Shown piece by piece: positions 49,540 through 59,289 of a DNA stretch of 64,000 nt. The DNA is from Bacillus sp. THAF10 (lineage in GTDB: Bacteria; Bacillota; Bacilli; Bacillales; Bacillaceae_I). The notes under the pieces were generated by a model. That model was not told the DNA's origin. It did not search any database and worked only from the letters and a program-made list of their open reading frames with translations. The stretch lies in NCBI RefSeq assembly GCF_009363695.1, contig NZ_CP045403.1, forward strand, positions 414,001 through 478,000. The letters are read 5' to 3'. The position numbers and the translations under genes were made by a program. Position 1 is the first letter of the stretch. Each line of letters starts with the position of its first letter.

Positions 49540-50466
49540 ATGAACATAAAAAAAGAAACATTCAAACTCACCGCATCTGTCATTGCAGCACTCATTTTTA
49601 TGGTCCTGCTCGTTCTTTTTCCAAGAACACCTAACTTTCAGCTGACTACTACGGTGGAAATGCAGGAATTCGGAATGATGCCTTTTTTTCAAGAGTATAA
49701 AGCCAACCTCACTAATTTTTTTACCCATGTAAAAGAACACAAAAGTCTTGGTGGTACGAGATTCAGCCAGACAACGGTGGAGCAAGAGGTAATGCGCTAC
49801 TATCCAAAGAGTTTGCTGGTCATCGCACTTGCTTTCATCATCAGCATCACTCTAGGTCTGTACAAAGGAATCTTTGATTACAAAAACAAACACTCCAAGA
49901 AAAACTTTCTCGGTAATGGAACAACCTGGCTGTTTCAGGCAATTCCTGATTTCTTTGTCGTCATCATCGCGTTTTACCTAGCCTTTTACTACCTGCCTAT
50001 GGGGGTAATATTCAGCAATAAAAATTGGTACAGCTTTGCCGCACCAACCATCCTTGTTACCATCTATCCAATGATGTATGTGGCACGTCTGACTAGTGCG
50101 TCCCTTCTGCATCAGGATGGCTCGGATTACATACGCACCGCCTTTGCAAAGGGGAACAAAATTAAGCAGGTCATCAAGGGCCATATTTTAAAAAATAGTT
50201 TGCTCGACCTTGTAGGCCACCTTCCAACCATTATGATTGTTGTCATATCTAATATGCTCATGGTCGAATACCTTACAGGCTATGCAGGAGCAGGAAATAG
50301 AATTTTCATCGCCTTAGGTGGGAGGCAAAATAATATTGGCAATGGAGCTGGCGATATTGAAGCGGGACTTGTCATCGGCTTTGGTCTCTGCTTTATGGCA
50401 ACGATTCTCATTGTACATATTGTGAAATTGATTTTGCTGACAAGACTCAGCCACAAGGGAGCGTGA
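49540..50466 (+). CDS. OppB/DppB-type ABC permease, divergent
   Basis: 308 residues with about six membrane helices and a long extracytoplasmic loop after helix 1, as in OppB-like permeases. The coupling (EAA) loop is degenerate: YIRTAFAKGNKIKQVIKGHI, where GNKIKQ replaces the usual G-L-S pattern. No ATP-binding or substrate-binding protein gene is adjacent, so the partners must be elsewhere or the pair works differently. AAGGGGGAAACG precedes ATG 49540. Confidence 0.82.
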   Translation: MNIKKETFKLTASVIAALIFMVLLVLFPRTPNFQLTTTVEMQEFGMMPFFQEYKANLTNFFTHVKEHKSLGGTRFSQTTVEQEVMRYYPKSLLVIALAFIISITLGLYKGIFDYKNKHSKKNFLGNGTTWLFQAIPDFFVVIIAFYLAFYYLPMGVIFSNKNWYSFAAPTILVTIYPMMYVARLTSASLLHQDGSDYIRTAFAKGNKIKQVIKGHILKNSLLDLVGHLPTIMIVVISNMLMVEYLTGYAGAGNRIFIALGGRQNNIGNGAGDIEAGLVIGFGLCFMATILIVHIVKLILLTRLSHKGA

Positions 50467-50470
50467 GGAC

Positions 50471-51367
50471 ATGCTAAAAAAGAATATGAACTTATTTATT
50501 GGTGGTATGTTTCTTGCGCTTTTGGTCATCACCGCCATCATCGGCCCCCACCTGACCTATGTAAAAGAGGGCATTGAGCCAGGCCGCCTAATTTTTCTAG
50601 AAGGTGGCGGATTATTAAGAGCCCCGTTTGAGCCGTCTCGTGACTTTCCTCTCGGCTCTGATCATGAGGGGAGAAACCTTCTCAGTCTTATCCTGATGGG
50701 GACAAGGGACACGTTGCTTCTCATATTACTTATTACAAGTATCCGTTACGCTGTTGGAGTCATCCTTGGTACGATTGCATCTTTCCGTGGGAGAGTTGTC
50801 TCCAATGTCCTGAACGTTTGGGATCAAATTTTTTCCAGCATGCCCATCATCTTTGTGGCCATTCTCTTTTTAACACTGCCAATGTTTATTTTCACGGAAC
50901 ATCGCTTCTGGATTGCTGTGATTAGCATTGCGCTTGTAGAAGTAGGGCGGGTTGGTGTCACCGTTCGTGATCAGCTAGTTCATGTAAAAAAACAACCTTA
51001 CGTGGAAGCAGGGAGAATGGTGGGGATGTCCCCATTTGCCCTCGCCATTCATCACTACTGGCCAAACGTGCTGCCAAATATGCTTGTCAATTTCTGCTTT
51101 GACATCGGGCGCGTCACGCTCATCATCGGGCAGCTCGGAATCTTCTCTGTGTTCATCACCCAAGAATTCATTATGATGAACACCGGATTTGGCCAACTAG
51201 TCAACACCAGCTACAACTGGTCCACCATCCTCGGCGAAGCAAGAAAAGACATTTACACCGCCGTCTGGATTCCAGCTGCAGCTGCCACCGCCATCATGTT
51301 CGTTATCCTTACCTTTAATATTCTTGGAGAAGGCCTCCGCAAACACTTCAACAGACTAGGGACGTAG
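50471..51367 (+). CDS. OppC/DppC-type ABC permease, divergent
   Basis: 298 residues with about six membrane helices. The EAA loop is better kept than in its partner: YVEAGRMVGMSPFALAIHHY. The N-terminal DFPLGSDHEGRNLLSLILMG is the typical OppC LGTDxxGRD-type motif. It starts 4 bases after the OppB-like gene. Together the two would form the membrane channel of a peptide- or nickel-type importer. Confidence 0.84.
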   Translation: MLKKNMNLFIGGMFLALLVITAIIGPHLTYVKEGIEPGRLIFLEGGGLLRAPFEPSRDFPLGSDHEGRNLLSLILMGTRDTLLLILLITSIRYAVGVILGTIASFRGRVVSNVLNVWDQIFSSMPIIFVAILFLTLPMFIFTEHRFWIAVISIALVEVGRVGVTVRDQLVHVKKQPYVEAGRMVGMSPFALAIHHYWPNVLPNMLVNFCFDIGRVTLIIGQLGIFSVFITQEFIMMNTGFGQLVNTSYNWSTILGEARKDIYTAVWIPAAAATAIMFVILTFNILGEGLRKHFNRLGT

Positions 51368-51394
51368 GGGAGTTGAACTGAAAGGAGATTCACT

Positions 51395-51643
51395 ATGATA
51401 AAAATGAAACGAGGTTGGATTGGTGGAGGAGTAGTGCTTTTGCTTATCGTAATAGCAATTCTCACCAATCCCACTTTAGCCGATTATGAGGGGGAAAAAG
51501 GGGAGCTTCTAGAGGGAGAGGTTGAACATATCAACTTTTACGTTTTCTCCACATACACTCCCGTAGTCCATCATGAACATGGGATCACCCATCTCGGAAT
51601 TTTCGGGAAGTTTTATCAGATGTCGGATGGTCAGTTTGATTAA
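51395..51643 (+). CDS. Small anchored protein at the end of the permease operon
   Basis: 82 residues with one N-terminal membrane helix (WIGGGVVLLLIVIAILTNPT) and a short external domain rich in H and E (VVHHEHGITHLGIF). GAAAGGAGATTCACT precedes ATG 51395. I do not recognise it. The position suggests a role with the permeases. Confidence 0.65.
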   Translation: MIKMKRGWIGGGVVLLLIVIAILTNPTLADYEGEKGELLEGEVEHINFYVFSTYTPVVHHEHGITHLGIFGKFYQMSDGQFD

Positions 51644-51664
51644 TCGAACAGGCTAGCACTTTTT

Positions 51665-52792
51665 ATGAAACTGGAAATACGAACCAATAAAACACCTGTG
51701 CCCATACTAAAAAAGAACCGTGCTATCATGGATAGGAAAGGTGTGGTTATTTTGGAAAATAAAGAAGAAATAAAAGTAAGTGGTTTACTTAGCGAAGAAG
51801 TAATGAAGGAATATTTGGTGTTTCACTCAAGGAAATCAAGAATCTGGTATGTCATTTTCGGGATGTTACTGTATGCGGTCTTGATTCGTATAGCAATCCC
51901 TGATATCCCAATCATCTTCATGCTGTTTGCGATGCTTTTTGCGGGCATGATTGTTTGGTTTATCGTTCCGATGGCAACAAAAAAGAAAGCCATTAAGGAA
52001 TATAGAAGTGATCAACTGATGCAGCAAGAGGTTTTCTACATCGTTAGTAGAGACGGAATTTCTCAAAAAGTGAGAAAATCAGAAATGCTGACAAGATGGG
52101 AAGACATTCTCTCGATTCACGAAACGAAAAACCTATTTATATTTTACATATCAAAAAATAAAGCCATCGTCATTCCACATAAATTCTTGGTAAAGAATGA
52201 AATGCAGCTTTTACGTCAACTTATCAAGGAAAATGAGAATTCCCATAGCTCTCAAAGCGTATACAGCGAGCCAATTGCAAGAAAACAAACAGGAAACCCT
52301 GAGGATTTGACCTTTACCATCTTCATTAGCGAAAAGATGTTTCTTGCCTATATTAACTTTCTCGCAAGAAAAATAAAGATGCTTTTTCCATTTGGGTTTA
52401 TTGCCATTTATCTTTTTCTAACACTGGTTTTGTTTGAATATAAGATGAGTATTTTCATAGCAGTATTCGCAGTAGTGGTCGGCCTAGCAACCTGGTATTT
52501 CCTCACAACCTATCTTAATTGGAAGGCTACTGCGGAATACAGAAGTGACCGACGCTTACATAACGATATTCACTTAGAGCTTAACGCAGATGGCATTATA
52601 CAGACCCTGCCCAACTCTCAAGCTCACTATGCGTGGGAGGAGATCCTATCCATCTACGAAACTAAAAATGCCTTCTTATTTTTTGTTTCCAAAAATCGAG
52701 CCATCATCCTTCCGCAAAAATACGTCAACGAAACAGAAAAAACAAAAGTAAGAAATAAGATAAAGAAGCATGCAAAAACAAAGAAAAGGTAA
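51665..52792 (+). CDS. Tandem YcxB-like membrane protein
   Basis: 375 residues made of two similar halves. Each half has two membrane helices followed by EYRSD..L, then W-E-[DE]-I-L-S-I-x-ETKN and S-K-N-x-A-I-x-x-P, the YcxB-like C-terminal motif (first at about residues 117-175, second at about 295-355). YcxB-like domains are membrane-associated, of unknown function, and usually single, so this is an internal duplication. No ribosome binding site is visible before ATG 51665, so the start is uncertain. Confidence 0.72.
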   Translation: MKLEIRTNKTPVPILKKNRAIMDRKGVVILENKEEIKVSGLLSEEVMKEYLVFHSRKSRIWYVIFGMLLYAVLIRIAIPDIPIIFMLFAMLFAGMIVWFIVPMATKKKAIKEYRSDQLMQQEVFYIVSRDGISQKVRKSEMLTRWEDILSIHETKNLFIFYISKNKAIVIPHKFLVKNEMQLLRQLIKENENSHSSQSVYSEPIARKQTGNPEDLTFTIFISEKMFLAYINFLARKIKMLFPFGFIAIYLFLTLVLFEYKMSIFIAVFAVVVGLATWYFLTTYLNWKATAEYRSDRRLHNDIHLELNADGIIQTLPNSQAHYAWEEILSIYETKNAFLFFVSKNRAIILPQKYVNETEKTKVRNKIKKHAKTKKR

Positions 52793-52795
52793 AAA

Positions 52796-52841
52796 AGGGG
52801 ACGGTTCTACTTGTTCATTCTAATGTAGCAGAACCGTCCCT
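52796..52841. repeat. GGGACGGTTCT-family inverted repeat, full copy
   Basis: AGGGGACGGTTCT and AGAACCGTCCCT, about 20 bases apart, between the convergent YcxB-like and DUF3231 genes. It can act as a bidirectional terminator. Confidence 0.88.
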
Positions 52842-52851
52842 CTAGTAAAGA

Positions 52852-53400
52852 TTAAGTGTTAGGACTACCTGGTGGAATATAGTAAGGTGGGATTCGAAGC
52901 CAGCCCCTTGATTTCATTAAGTTTTTTAACGGTGCTGCGAATTCCATTAAAACAAATTGCATCTTTACAAATATCAGCCCGACATCTGTTCTAATGGACT
53001 TCGATGCTGCTTGGGCACAAAATGTAATCGAAGCGGCAATTTTCACTGCAATTAGATTGGCAATTTCGTCATCCGTCAATTTTACCCCTTCTGGAATTGC
53101 ATCAGATTGTGATATTGGCTTTTTTATACTGGCAAGAGGCAGTGGTACCCCCTCTTTTACAAGAAAATCCTCAAGCATTTCTGTATCAGCATAGCTCCCT
53201 TTTAGTGCATTCTCTAGTACATTTTTCAAGTCACTATCCGTTGTCGTATTCAATCCAATCTGATAAAGGGAATGCGCTTCTCGGAAGGCTGTATGTGCGG
53301 TCCAAAGATCCATTACCTCTCCAACATGAAGATGCGGTTTAGGTTCTTCGTCTACAAAATTTTTTAGAACAGCAGCAAAAGCTTCATACATTTTTGTCAT
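52852..53400 (-). CDS. DUF3231 family protein
   Basis: About 182 residues, a helical bundle. HVGEVMDLWTAHTAFREAHS, YQIGLNTTTDSDLKNVLENA and LEDFLVKEGVPLPLA match the DUF3231 pattern found in spore-forming Bacillaceae. Most members contain two such halves, so this is a single-domain version. The function is unknown. The ATG at 53400 has GGAG 9 bases before; the ATG at 53409 would be too close to it. Confidence 0.75.
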   Translation of the reverse strand: MTKMYEAFAAVLKNFVDEEPKPHLHVGEVMDLWTAHTAFREAHSLYQIGLNTTTDSDLKNVLENALKGSYADTEMLEDFLVKEGVPLPLASIKKPISQSDAIPEGVKLTDDEIANLIAVKIAASITFCAQAASKSIRTDVGLIFVKMQFVLMEFAAPLKNLMKSRGWLRIPPYYIPPGSPNT

Positions 53401-53524
53401 AGTAAACATCTCCAGAAATTAGTATTCTCATTTTTACCAATTAAAATCAAATTATTCGTATCTTGAGCTTAAAGAAATGAACCTTTCTATTTCTAAAAAC
53501 CATAACCAAAAAGGAGGTACTTCC

Positions 53525-54202
53525 TTGCCAAGAAATATACTTATTCTACCCATTAGCATCCTTTGTATTGTTATCCTTACTTCCTGTGCGGAAAATACAA
53601 AAGAAAGTAACGGCCCGTTTTCTCATTATCAGGATGAAAAAATGATTGGTACAGTTTGGGAGATTGCGGACAATGAACTGGTTGTGGACATATCTGAATG
53701 GGAAAAGCGGGATATAGAAGGCGATGGTTTAAACGATGATGGCTATATGTATAATGCAAAGCTCAACAAAAACACTAAAATCCACTTTGAAAATGATAAT
53801 CAGGCGACACTTGCAGACATAAAAGTTGGCCAGAAAATTCAAGTCAACCCACCTAGAAACAACAAATTTGAAGGATATCCGAATGAAATTATCCTTCTCG
53901 ACATGTCTTTTAAGGAAAAATATGCAACACTCCTCTCGCACAATGAAGTCCCAAGAATAGTAATAATGTATAACGAACACTCCCCCATAACGATGGATCT
54001 TGAGGCCATTATGAACAATACAGCAACAAATATTGATGGAACTCAAATCACATATCAACAGGAGTATGTGGTGGATTTCAAAGAAGAGCTAGAAATTGAG
54101 AGATTCCCAGTAATCTTTGTTTTTAACCAAGAAGAGCTGTTATTTAAAACCTATGAGGAAGAGGAGTTGTATGAGTTTCTAGAAAGTTTGGGGAGTGAAT
54201 GA
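53525..54202 (+). CDS. Unknown lipoprotein
   Basis: About 225 residues from TTG 53525, which has a perfect AAGGAGGT site 7 bases before. The signal peptide ends with lipobox LTSC (residues about 17-20). The mature part contains MIGTVWEIADNELVVDISEW and KIHFENDNQATLADIKVGQK, with IQVNPPRN after it, an OB-like beta pattern seen in DUF3221-type Bacillus lipoproteins. The function is unknown. It ends 3 bases before the next lipoprotein gene. Confidence 0.75.
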   Translation: MPRNILILPISILCIVILTSCAENTKESNGPFSHYQDEKMIGTVWEIADNELVVDISEWEKRDIEGDGLNDDGYMYNAKLNKNTKIHFENDNQATLADIKVGQKIQVNPPRNNKFEGYPNEIILLDMSFKEKYATLLSHNEVPRIVIMYNEHSPITMDLEAIMNNTATNIDGTQITYQQEYVVDFKEELEIERFPVIFVFNQEELLFKTYEEEELYEFLESLGSE

Positions 54203-54205
54203 TAA

Positions 54206-54598
54206 ATGAAAAAAATACACATTGTTGTTTTGTCTTGCTGTTTGATAATGGTCGGCTGTTCAAATCAAAGTAAAGAAAAGGTTCTAATAGAACAAAATCT
54301 AGTCCATCTGCATAATGGAACACCTGAAGCTGCAATGAATTTTTTTAATGAAAAAATACAACTAGGAGATGGTGGCCTCCACTCGTATCATGATGATAAT
54401 AAAACATACTTAATGCTTTTAGAGCCTAATAGAATGATCAGTCAGATACAAGAGTTAACAGATGAAATCAGAGTATATACCGTATTTAATGATGGTCCCG
54501 GTTCCTTTAATATGCAAAATGAAATTAATAATGTTTTATATATCAAGGTAATTGATCAGACGGAAAAGCCTATTACGTTGATAAAAGAAAAACAGTGA
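54206..54598 (+). CDS. Small unknown lipoprotein
   Basis: 130 residues with lipobox IMVGC in MKKIHIVVLSCCLIMVGCSN. The mature domain has a predicted helix (GTPEAAMNFFNEKIQL) and a beta-rich end. The ribosome site (GGGGAGTGAATGATAA) lies within the end of the preceding gene, so the two are cotranscribed. No family recognised. Confidence 0.72.
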   Translation: MKKIHIVVLSCCLIMVGCSNQSKEKVLIEQNLVHLHNGTPEAAMNFFNEKIQLGDGGLHSYHDDNKTYLMLLEPNRMISQIQELTDEIRVYTVFNDGPGSFNMQNEINNVLYIKVIDQTEKPITLIKEKQ

Positions 54599-54683
54599 CA
54601 GGTCGGATTAGATCCAAAAGGAGAGAGGTGAGATGTGAATATTACGCTCGCAGAGATATTTATGAAAATTTAGCAAATTCTCT

Positions 54684-54712
54684 TTGACACTACCACTTTT
54701 TCGTTGTATGAT
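54684..54712 (+). promoter_or_regulatory. Sigma-A promoter of ileS
   Basis: TTGACA at 54684-54689 and TATGAT at 54707-54712 with a 17-bp spacer, just upstream of the T-box leader. Confidence 0.9.
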
Positions 54713-54718
54713 ATTGGA

Positions 54719-54967
54719 AATTATCTATTCCATGACGAGAAGAGTAAGCAGTACCCTTGTCCCTAGAGAGTCGCAGGCTGGTGGAAATGCGATGGCAACT
54801 ACATGCTGAAAATCATCTCTGAGAAGTTTTCCTGAACCTGTTCAGTAAGGAAAACCGGAAAGCGGCCGTTATCCGCTTTGTGAACCGAGCGCCGTGTGAA
54901 CGTAACACGGAATATGGGTGGTACCGCGGATATAATCCGTCCCTGACTATTGTTAGGGGCGGATTTT
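54719..54967 (+). promoter_or_regulatory. T-box leader of ileS
   Basis: TGGGTGGTACCGCG at 54915-54928 is the T-box, followed by a terminator ATCCGTCCCT / AGGGGCGGAT with T5 at about 54934-54967. Stem I is visible in GAGAAGAGTAAGCAGTACCC and GTCGCAGGCTGGTGGAAATG. The likely specifier is ATC (isoleucine) in CTGAAAATCATCTC near 54810, in agreement with ileS. Read-through should rise when uncharged tRNA-Ile accumulates. Confidence 0.94.
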
Positions 54968-55091
54968 TGTTGTTTTGGATATTAAGAGCAGGAAGCAAAA
55001 GTGATGGAATATCCCCAAACGAATGTAATAGGTTTTTCTATCAATAAGCAAAGAAACCATGACCTTACCAAAAAATTGAGGAGGCAAAGCA

Positions 55092-58000
55092 ATGAAGAAC
55101 GTCAACACAAAGGAAGCAGCACTAACACGTGAAAACAGAGTAAAGGAATTTTGGAAATCAGAAAATGTATTCACCAAATCAATTGAAAACCGCAACGGAG
55201 CGGAGACCTTTGTTTTCTATGAAGGACCGCCAACGGCAAACGGCCTACCCCACGCAGGACATGTGCTAGGCCGTGTCATTAAAGACTTTGTCGCACGCTA
55301 TAAGACGATGAATGGTTATCAGGTTTTTAGAAAAGGTGGCTGGGATACCCACGGTCTACCAGTGGAGCTTGAGGTAGAAAAGCAGCTTGGTATTTCAGGA
55401 AAACAAGAAATCGAAGAATACGGAATTGAAAAATTCATTGAGGCCTGTAAAAACAGTGTTTTTAACTATGAAAAGCAGTGGCGCGAATTTACGGAGTCCA
55501 TCGGCTACTGGCTCGACATGGATGATCCATACGTGACCCTGCAAAACCGCTACATTGAAAGTGTTTGGTATATCCTTAGTGACCTTCATCGTAGGGAGCT
55601 ATTGTACAAAGGTCACCGCGTCACTCCTTACTGCCCGAGCTGTCAGACGACGTTAAGCTCCCATGAAGTGGCACAGGGTTATAAGGACGTGAAGGATCTA
55701 TCTGCAACCGCAAAATTTAAAGTGGCCGGCACACAAAATGAATTTTTCCTCGGTTGGACAACGACTCCTTGGACCTTGCCAGCAAATGTCGCACTTGCGG
55801 TGAACCCTGAGCTCACATACGTCAAAGCTAAGCTTGGCGACGAGGTGTTCATCGTTGCAGAAGCACTCGCCAACAAAACCTTTGGAGAAGGTGCAGAAAT
55901 CCTTTCCACTCACAAAGGTAGCGAGCTAGTAAATACCGCTTATGACGCGCCATTTCCATACATGAAACCGGAAAGAGGTCACTTTGTCGTGGAAGCGGAC
56001 TTTGTTACTGCCGACAGTGGAACAGGAATTGTCCATATCGCCCCAGCCTATGGGGAGGATGACTACAACCTTGTCCAACAGCATGGGCTAAGCTTCTTCA
56101 ATGTCGTCGATGGGCAAGGCTGTTATACAGAAGAAATTCCGCCATTTGCCGGTCGTTTTGTAAAAGATTGCGACGTGGACATCGTCAAATACCTAGCCAA
56201 TGAGGGTCTACTTTTTCATAAAGAAAAATACGAGCATAGCTACCCGCATTGCTGGCGCTGTGATTCGCCACTCCTTTACTACGCAATCGAGAGCTGGTTC
56301 ATCAAGACGACCGAGCTAAAAGAGCAATTCCTTCAAAATAACCAGGAAGTCGAGTGGTATCCGTCTCACATCAAGGATGGTCGCTTTGGAAACTTCCTTG
56401 AAAATATGGTGGATTGGAATATCGGTCGAAATCGATATTGGGGCACCCCGCTTCCGGTATGGATTTGTGAAAGCTGCGACCACCAATATGCGCCAAATAG
56501 TGTGGAGGACCTGAAAAAGAAAGCAACCACCGACATTGGTGACATTGAGCTTCACAAACCGTATGTGGACCGCGTGCATCTGCACTGTGAAAAGTGCGCA
56601 GGAACGATGAAACGTGTTTCGGAAGTAATTGACGTTTGGTTTGACAGTGGCTCGATGCCGTTTGCACAGCATCACTATCCTTTTGAAAATAAAGAAACGT
56701 TTGAAAAGCAGTTCCCAGCTGATGTTATCTGTGAAGGAATTGACCAGACGCGTGGCTGGTTCTACAGTCTGCTTGCGGTTTCCACACTCTTTACCGGAAA
56801 AGCACCATACAAACGTGTCCTATCCACTGGCCATATTTTAGACGAACATGGCCGGAAGATGTCCAAAAGTAAAGGGAATGCATTGAATCCAGTGGAGCTT
56901 GTGGAAAAATTCGGAGCAGACGCCTTCCGCTGGGCGCTCCTTGCTGATAGTGCTCCGTGGAACAACAAGCGTTTCTCAGAACGCATTGTGATTGAAGCAA
57001 AATCAAAAGTTATCGACACACTCGTAAACACTCATGGTTTTTACACTCTTTATGCCAACATTGATGGCTACCAATTTAACGAAGCAGATGCTGGTGAGAA
57101 AACGCTGCTCGACCGCTGGGTGCTTGCCCGCTTAAACAGCGTCACTGCTGTTGTAAAAGAAGCGTTAGATGACTACGATTTCACGAAAGCTGCAAAGGCA
57201 CTTGAAGCATATGTGGATGAAATCAGCAACTGGTATATCCGCCGTTCTCGTGACCGCTTTTGGAAGGAAGGCATGAATGAAAACAAAAAAGCTGCCTATC
57301 ACACGCTTCATCAAGTGCTGGTGCGCACCAGTCAGCTTTTAGCACCATTCATTCCATTCTTGGCAGAGGATATTCACCTTAACCTTACAGGGGAGAGCGT
57401 TCATCTTGCTGAATTCCCTTCAGTGAATCCAAAGGAAGTAGATACAACGCTCGAACAAGAGATGGACGCCGTTTTACAAGTTGTAGAACTCGCCCGTGGT
57501 GTCCGAAACACTGAGGCAGTGAAAACGAAGCAACCACTTTCTGAGCTCGTGGTAATCCCGGTTCATCCTGAAATGGGAGCTGCGCTTGAAAAATATGAGG
57601 ATATCATCCAAGACGAAATCAATGTGAAAAAGCTCCATGTTAAGCAGACCTCAGATGACCTTGTCCGCTATGAGATTAAGCTAAACTTCCGAGCGGCAGG
57701 TCCGGTTCTTGGCAAAAATATTGGTGCTGCTAAAGCCTTTTTAGAAAACCTTTCAGAAGAAGAAGCCTCCCGTGTGGTGAAGGAACAAAAAGTAGTCGTT
57801 CCCACTAGCACTGGAGAAGTGGAGTTACCTCTGGATCTTTTACTAGTGGAACGTGTCGCCGAATCGGGATTATCCATGGGATCAAACCAGAACTTCCACG
57901 TTGTCCTAGACACAACGATTACAGAAGAGTTGCGCCTCGAAGGCTTAGCGCGTGAAGTCATCCGGGTCATCCAGGACGAACGCAAGCAACAGGATCTGCC

Positions 58001-58181
58001 AATCGACCTAAGAGTAGATTTACTTTTAGATGGCGATGAAGAGGTAAAGCAAGCAATCAAACAAAATGAGCCCCTCATCCGCCAAAACGTCCTCGTCAAC
58101 AACCTAAAACTAGCAAAAGCCGAGACAATGAAAGAAACCCGTATCGGCAACAACCTGGTGAAGGTGTTGATTGTTAGATAA
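55092..58181 (+). CDS. ileS: Isoleucyl-tRNA synthetase, type 2
   Basis: 1029 residues, about 110 longer than the standard bacterial enzyme and matching the eukaryal-like type 2 IleRS. The HIGH motif is [12 protein letters not shown] (near residue 54) and KMSKS is at residues 589-593 ([14 protein letters not shown]). The editing domain starts near [18 protein letters not shown]. Type 2 enzymes are known for low sensitivity to mupirocin; here that is inference from family. A standard ileS may exist elsewhere. GAGGAGGCAAAGC precedes ATG 55092. Confidence 0.95.
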   Translation: MKNVNTKEAALTRENRVKEFWKSENVFTKSIENRNGAETFVFYEGPPTANGLPHAGHVLGRVIKDFVARYKTMNGYQVFRKGGWDTHGLPVELEVEKQLGISGKQEIEEYGIEKFIEACKNSVFNYEKQWREFTESIGYWLDMDDPYVTLQNRYIESVWYILSDLHRRELLYKGHRVTPYCPSCQTTLSSHEVAQGYKDVKDLSATAKFKVAGTQNEFFLGWTTTPWTLPANVALAVNPELTYVKAKLGDEVFIVAEALANKTFGEGAEILSTHKGSELVNTAYDAPFPYMKPERGHFVVEADFVTADSGTGIVHIAPAYGEDDYNLVQQHGLSFFNVVDGQGCYTEEIPPFAGRFVKDCDVDIVKYLANEGLLFHKEKYEHSYPHCWRCDSPLLYYAIESWFIKTTELKEQFLQNNQEVEWYPSHIKDGRFGNFLENMVDWNIGRNRYWGTPLPVWICESCDHQYAPNSVEDLKKKATTDIGDIELHKPYVDRVHLHCEKCAGTMKRVSEVIDVWFDSGSMPFAQHHYPFENKETFEKQFPADVICEGIDQTRGWFYSLLAVSTLFTGKAPYKRVLSTGHILDEHGRKMSKSKGNALNPVELVEKFGADAFRWALLADSAPWNNKRFSERIVIEAKSKVIDTLVNTHGFYTLYANIDGYQFNEADAGEKTLLDRWVLARLNSVTAVVKEALDDYDFTKAAKALEAYVDEISNWYIRRSRDRFWKEGMNENKKAAYHTLHQVLVRTSQLLAPFIPFLAEDIHLNLTGESVHLAEFPSVNPKEVDTTLEQEMDAVLQVVELARGVRNTEAVKTKQPLSELVVIPVHPEMGAALEKYEDIIQDEINVKKLHVKQTSDDLVRYEIKLNFRAAGPVLGKNIGAAKAFLENLSEEEASRVVKEQKVVVPTSTGEVELPLDLLLVERVAESGLSMGSNQNFHVVLDTTITEELRLEGLAREVIRVIQDERKQQDLPIDLRVDLLLDGDEEVKQAIKQNEPLIRQNVLVNNLKLAKAETMKETRIGNNLVKVLIVR

Positions 58182-58266
58182 CAGGGGAAATTTCCGCTGG
58201 TCTAGCATGGTTTTACCTGGAAAAAGGAAGATAAACCTTCGGAAATCACCAAGTTTTGTTGAAAAT

Positions 58267-58299
58267 AAAGCCCCTCGCACTTTGTGTGAGGGGCTTTTG
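58267..58299 (+). terminator. Intrinsic terminator of ileS
   Basis: AAAGCCCCTCGCAC / GTGTGAGGGGCTTTT with a short loop. The preceding TTGAAAATAAAGCCC is nearly repeated at 63007 (TTGAAAACAAAGCCC), where it also stands about 50 bases before a 21-bp array. Confidence 0.9.
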
Positions 58300-58358
58300 G
58301 TTGTGCCTGAACTTGGAAACAGTGGATTTTCTATATATATGTGCTTCTCAGAGAAGGA

Positions 58359-58631
58359 TTGCGACACTTATTTGGGTTATTGCGACACTTCTCTGAGTTA
58401 TTGTAACACTTTTTCAAGTTATTGTAACACTTCTCCGAGTTATTGTGACACTTTTTCAAGTTATTGTGACACTTCTCCGAGTTATTGTGACACTTTTTCA
58501 AGTTATTGCGACACTTCTCCGAGTTATTGTGACACTTCTCCGAGTTATTGTGACACTTTTTCAAGTTATTGTGACACTTCTCCGAGTTATTGTGACACTT
58601 CTGCAAGTTATTGCAACACTTCTCAAAAAGC
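58359..58631. repeat. 21-bp tandem array, TTATTGTGACACTT core, 13 units
   Basis: Thirteen units start every 21 bases from 58359 to 58611 without a single indel. Each begins TTGTGACACTT (or TTGCGACACTT, TTGTAACACTT, TTGCAACACTT). Spacers alternate mostly between TTTCAAGTTA and CTCCGAGTTA, so the ancestral repeat is about 42 bp. It lies between ileS and a DUF6526 gene; 58632-58801 shows nothing else of note. Confidence 0.95.
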
Positions 58632-58801
58632 CACCTACCCTCCATCTCATTACCACATGAAACGCAGCGCAGAACCCCTTCTGAGCATTTCTGTTTTTTG
58701 TACCAGCTCACCTTAAAAACCCCCACACACAGTAAGCATTCTTATTCCATCTCAAGAATAAAGTAAGCTATAATGAAATAATCTACATAGGAGGTATGAC
58801 C

Positions 58802-59230
58802 ATGAATCAACAAAACTATCAAAATCACAGGAAGATGGATCCGCTATATCACGGAGGTATTGCTTTACTAGCGTTGGCAACACTAGTATTATCCATTACT
58901 TTTTTTGTTCAGAATGTGGGTAGTAATCTAGTTTTAAGTATTTTCGTAATGGTGATGGCACTTCTTGTCCTACTCATCGGAGTAAGGCTGCGCACGTATG
59001 CCCTTAGCGTACAGGACCGGGTCATTCGGCAGGAAGAGCAGTTCCGTTATTATCGCATGACAGGAAACATGTTGGATGAAAAGCTGACGACACGTCAAAT
59101 CATTGCCTTGCGCTTTGCCTCAGATGGAGAGTATCAGGCATTGGTTGAGCGAGCAGTGTCGGAAAATTTGGCACCGGATGAAATCAAAAAAGCAATACAG
59201 AATTGGCGCGCGGACCATCATCGTGTCTAA
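58802..59230 (+). CDS. DUF6526 family membrane protein
   Basis: About 142 residues: two adjacent membrane helices (HGGIALLALATLVLSITFFV and NLVLSIFVMVMALLVLLIG) and a C-terminal cytosolic part with DRVIRQEEQFRYYRMTG and LTTRQIIALRFASDGEYQAL, characteristic of DUF6526. The function is unknown. ATG 58802 is 6 bases after GGAGGT; ATG 58796 directly abuts it and is less likely. Confidence 0.8.
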   Translation: MNQQNYQNHRKMDPLYHGGIALLALATLVLSITFFVQNVGSNLVLSIFVMVMALLVLLIGVRLRTYALSVQDRVIRQEEQFRYYRMTGNMLDEKLTTRQIIALRFASDGEYQALVERAVSENLAPDEIKKAIQNWRADHHRV

Positions 59231-59241
59231 ATAATGAGATG

Positions 59242-59270
59242 CAACCGCTCTAGCCAGGAGCGGTTGATTT
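59242..59270 (+). terminator. Weak terminator-like hairpin
   Basis: CAACCGCTC / GAGCGGTTG perfect 9-bp stem with a 7-base loop and only ATTTAT after it. It precedes the ABC exporter genes. Confidence 0.5.
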
Positions 59271-59289
59271 ATGAAAAAGGAGGGCCAAA

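Noticed and set aside
58331..58726. Long reverse-strand frame with heptapeptide repeats (CHNNSEK type) over the 21-bp array; similar frames at 10842-11108 and 35246-35491
   Set aside because: A 21-bp period keeps frames open and yields 7-residue repeats automatically. None of these frames has a ribosome binding site, and the residue composition follows from the DNA repeat.
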